6,958 bases of DNA, from positions 1-6,958 of the forward strand of contig JAGWYX010000197.1 of assembly GCA_018969165.1 (NCBI GenBank), read 5' to 3'. Below the pieces are notes generated by a model. The model was not told the DNA's origin and made no database searches. It saw only the letters and a program-made list of their open reading frames with translations. Position numbers and translations under genes: made by a program. This document shows, piece by piece, positions 6,816 through 6,958 of this stretch (position 1 is its first letter; every line of letters starts with the position of its first letter). Source of the stretch: Verrucomicrobiota bacterium. GTDB lineage: Bacteria > Verrucomicrobiota > Verrucomicrobiia > Limisphaerales > JAGWYX01.

Positions 6816-6958
6816 ATGAAGACCATCAAACTTCGTTGGGGCATCCTGGGGGCGGCGGAAATCGCCCGCAAAAACTGGAAGGCGATTCGTTGCTCGGGCA
6901 ATTCCACCGTCGTGGCGGTGGCCAGCCGGGACCTTCGTCGCGGCCGCCGATTCATTGC
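6816..6958 (+). CDS. Gfo/Idh/MocA family oxidoreductase, N-terminal fragment
   Basis: Only the first 47 codons are present; the gene runs off the window. The start MKTIKLRWGILGAAEIARKN followed by VVAVASRD is the first beta-alpha-beta unit of a Rossmann fold, with G9 and G12 in the dinucleotide-binding loop. The arrangement is typical of NAD(P)-dependent Gfo/Idh/MocA dehydrogenases. There is no signal peptide, so it is cytoplasmic, unlike the Tat-exported relative at the other end of the window. The two N-termini differ in their binding loops and look like different subfamilies rather than recent duplicates. The gene begins 30 bp after the kinase stop on the same strand, with no terminator between and only a weak ribosome binding site, so it may be the last gene of the same transcript. 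The substrate cannot be inferred. Confidence 0.85.
   Translation, partial: MKTIKLRWGILGAAEIARKNWKAIRCSGNSTVVAVASRDLRRGRRFI

Overview
The window is a GC-rich bacterial segment with five genes, all on the + strand, tightly packed apart from one intergenic region of about 250 bp. The organism is Gram-negative with an outer membrane, because it has a TonB-dependent receptor and a periplasmic YfiR protein. The mix of a Tat-exported Gfo/Idh/MocA oxidoreductase, a second oxidoreductase of the same superfamily and a receptor/YfiR/kinase set is most reminiscent of Verrucomicrobiota. Planctomycetota or Acidobacteriota cannot be excluded; this is a judgement from remembered family patterns, not a search.

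Layout. Bases 35-1162 encode a Tat-signal Gfo/Idh/MocA oxidoreductase with an unusual nucleotide-binding loop. Bases 1163-1410 hold an AT-rich island with a perfect TATAAT and a 6-bp inverted repeat, followed by a GC-rich leader that can fold. Bases 1411-3576 encode a TonB-dependent outer-membrane receptor. Bases 3604-4206 encode a YfiR-family (DUF4154) periplasmic protein. Bases 4215-6785 encode a large hybrid histidine kinase (TM, CHASE8-like periplasmic sensor, TM, HAMP, coiled coil, GAF, HisKA, HATPase_c, REC). Bases 6816-6958 are the start of another Gfo/Idh/MocA oxidoreductase, cut by the window edge.

How the genes may work together. The receptor, YfiR protein and kinase are separated by only 27 and 8 bp and look like one transcription unit. 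In Pseudomonas YfiBNR, periplasmic YfiR represses the membrane diguanylate cyclase YfiN, which senses through a CHASE8-type periplasmic domain, and the outer-membrane lipoprotein YfiB relieves the repression. Here a YfiR homologue sits next to a kinase with a similar periplasmic domain, and the outer-membrane partner is a TonB receptor. The most interesting reading is a rewired envelope-sensing pathway: outer-membrane receptor, then YfiR, then CHASE8 kinase, then phosphorelay, with no cyclic-di-GMP enzyme visible. The domain calls rest on the sequence; the signalling link is inference. The kinase ends in a receiver domain and no output regulator is present, so the final target lies elsewhere.

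No RNA gene, CRISPR array, insertion sequence or convincing intrinsic terminator was seen.
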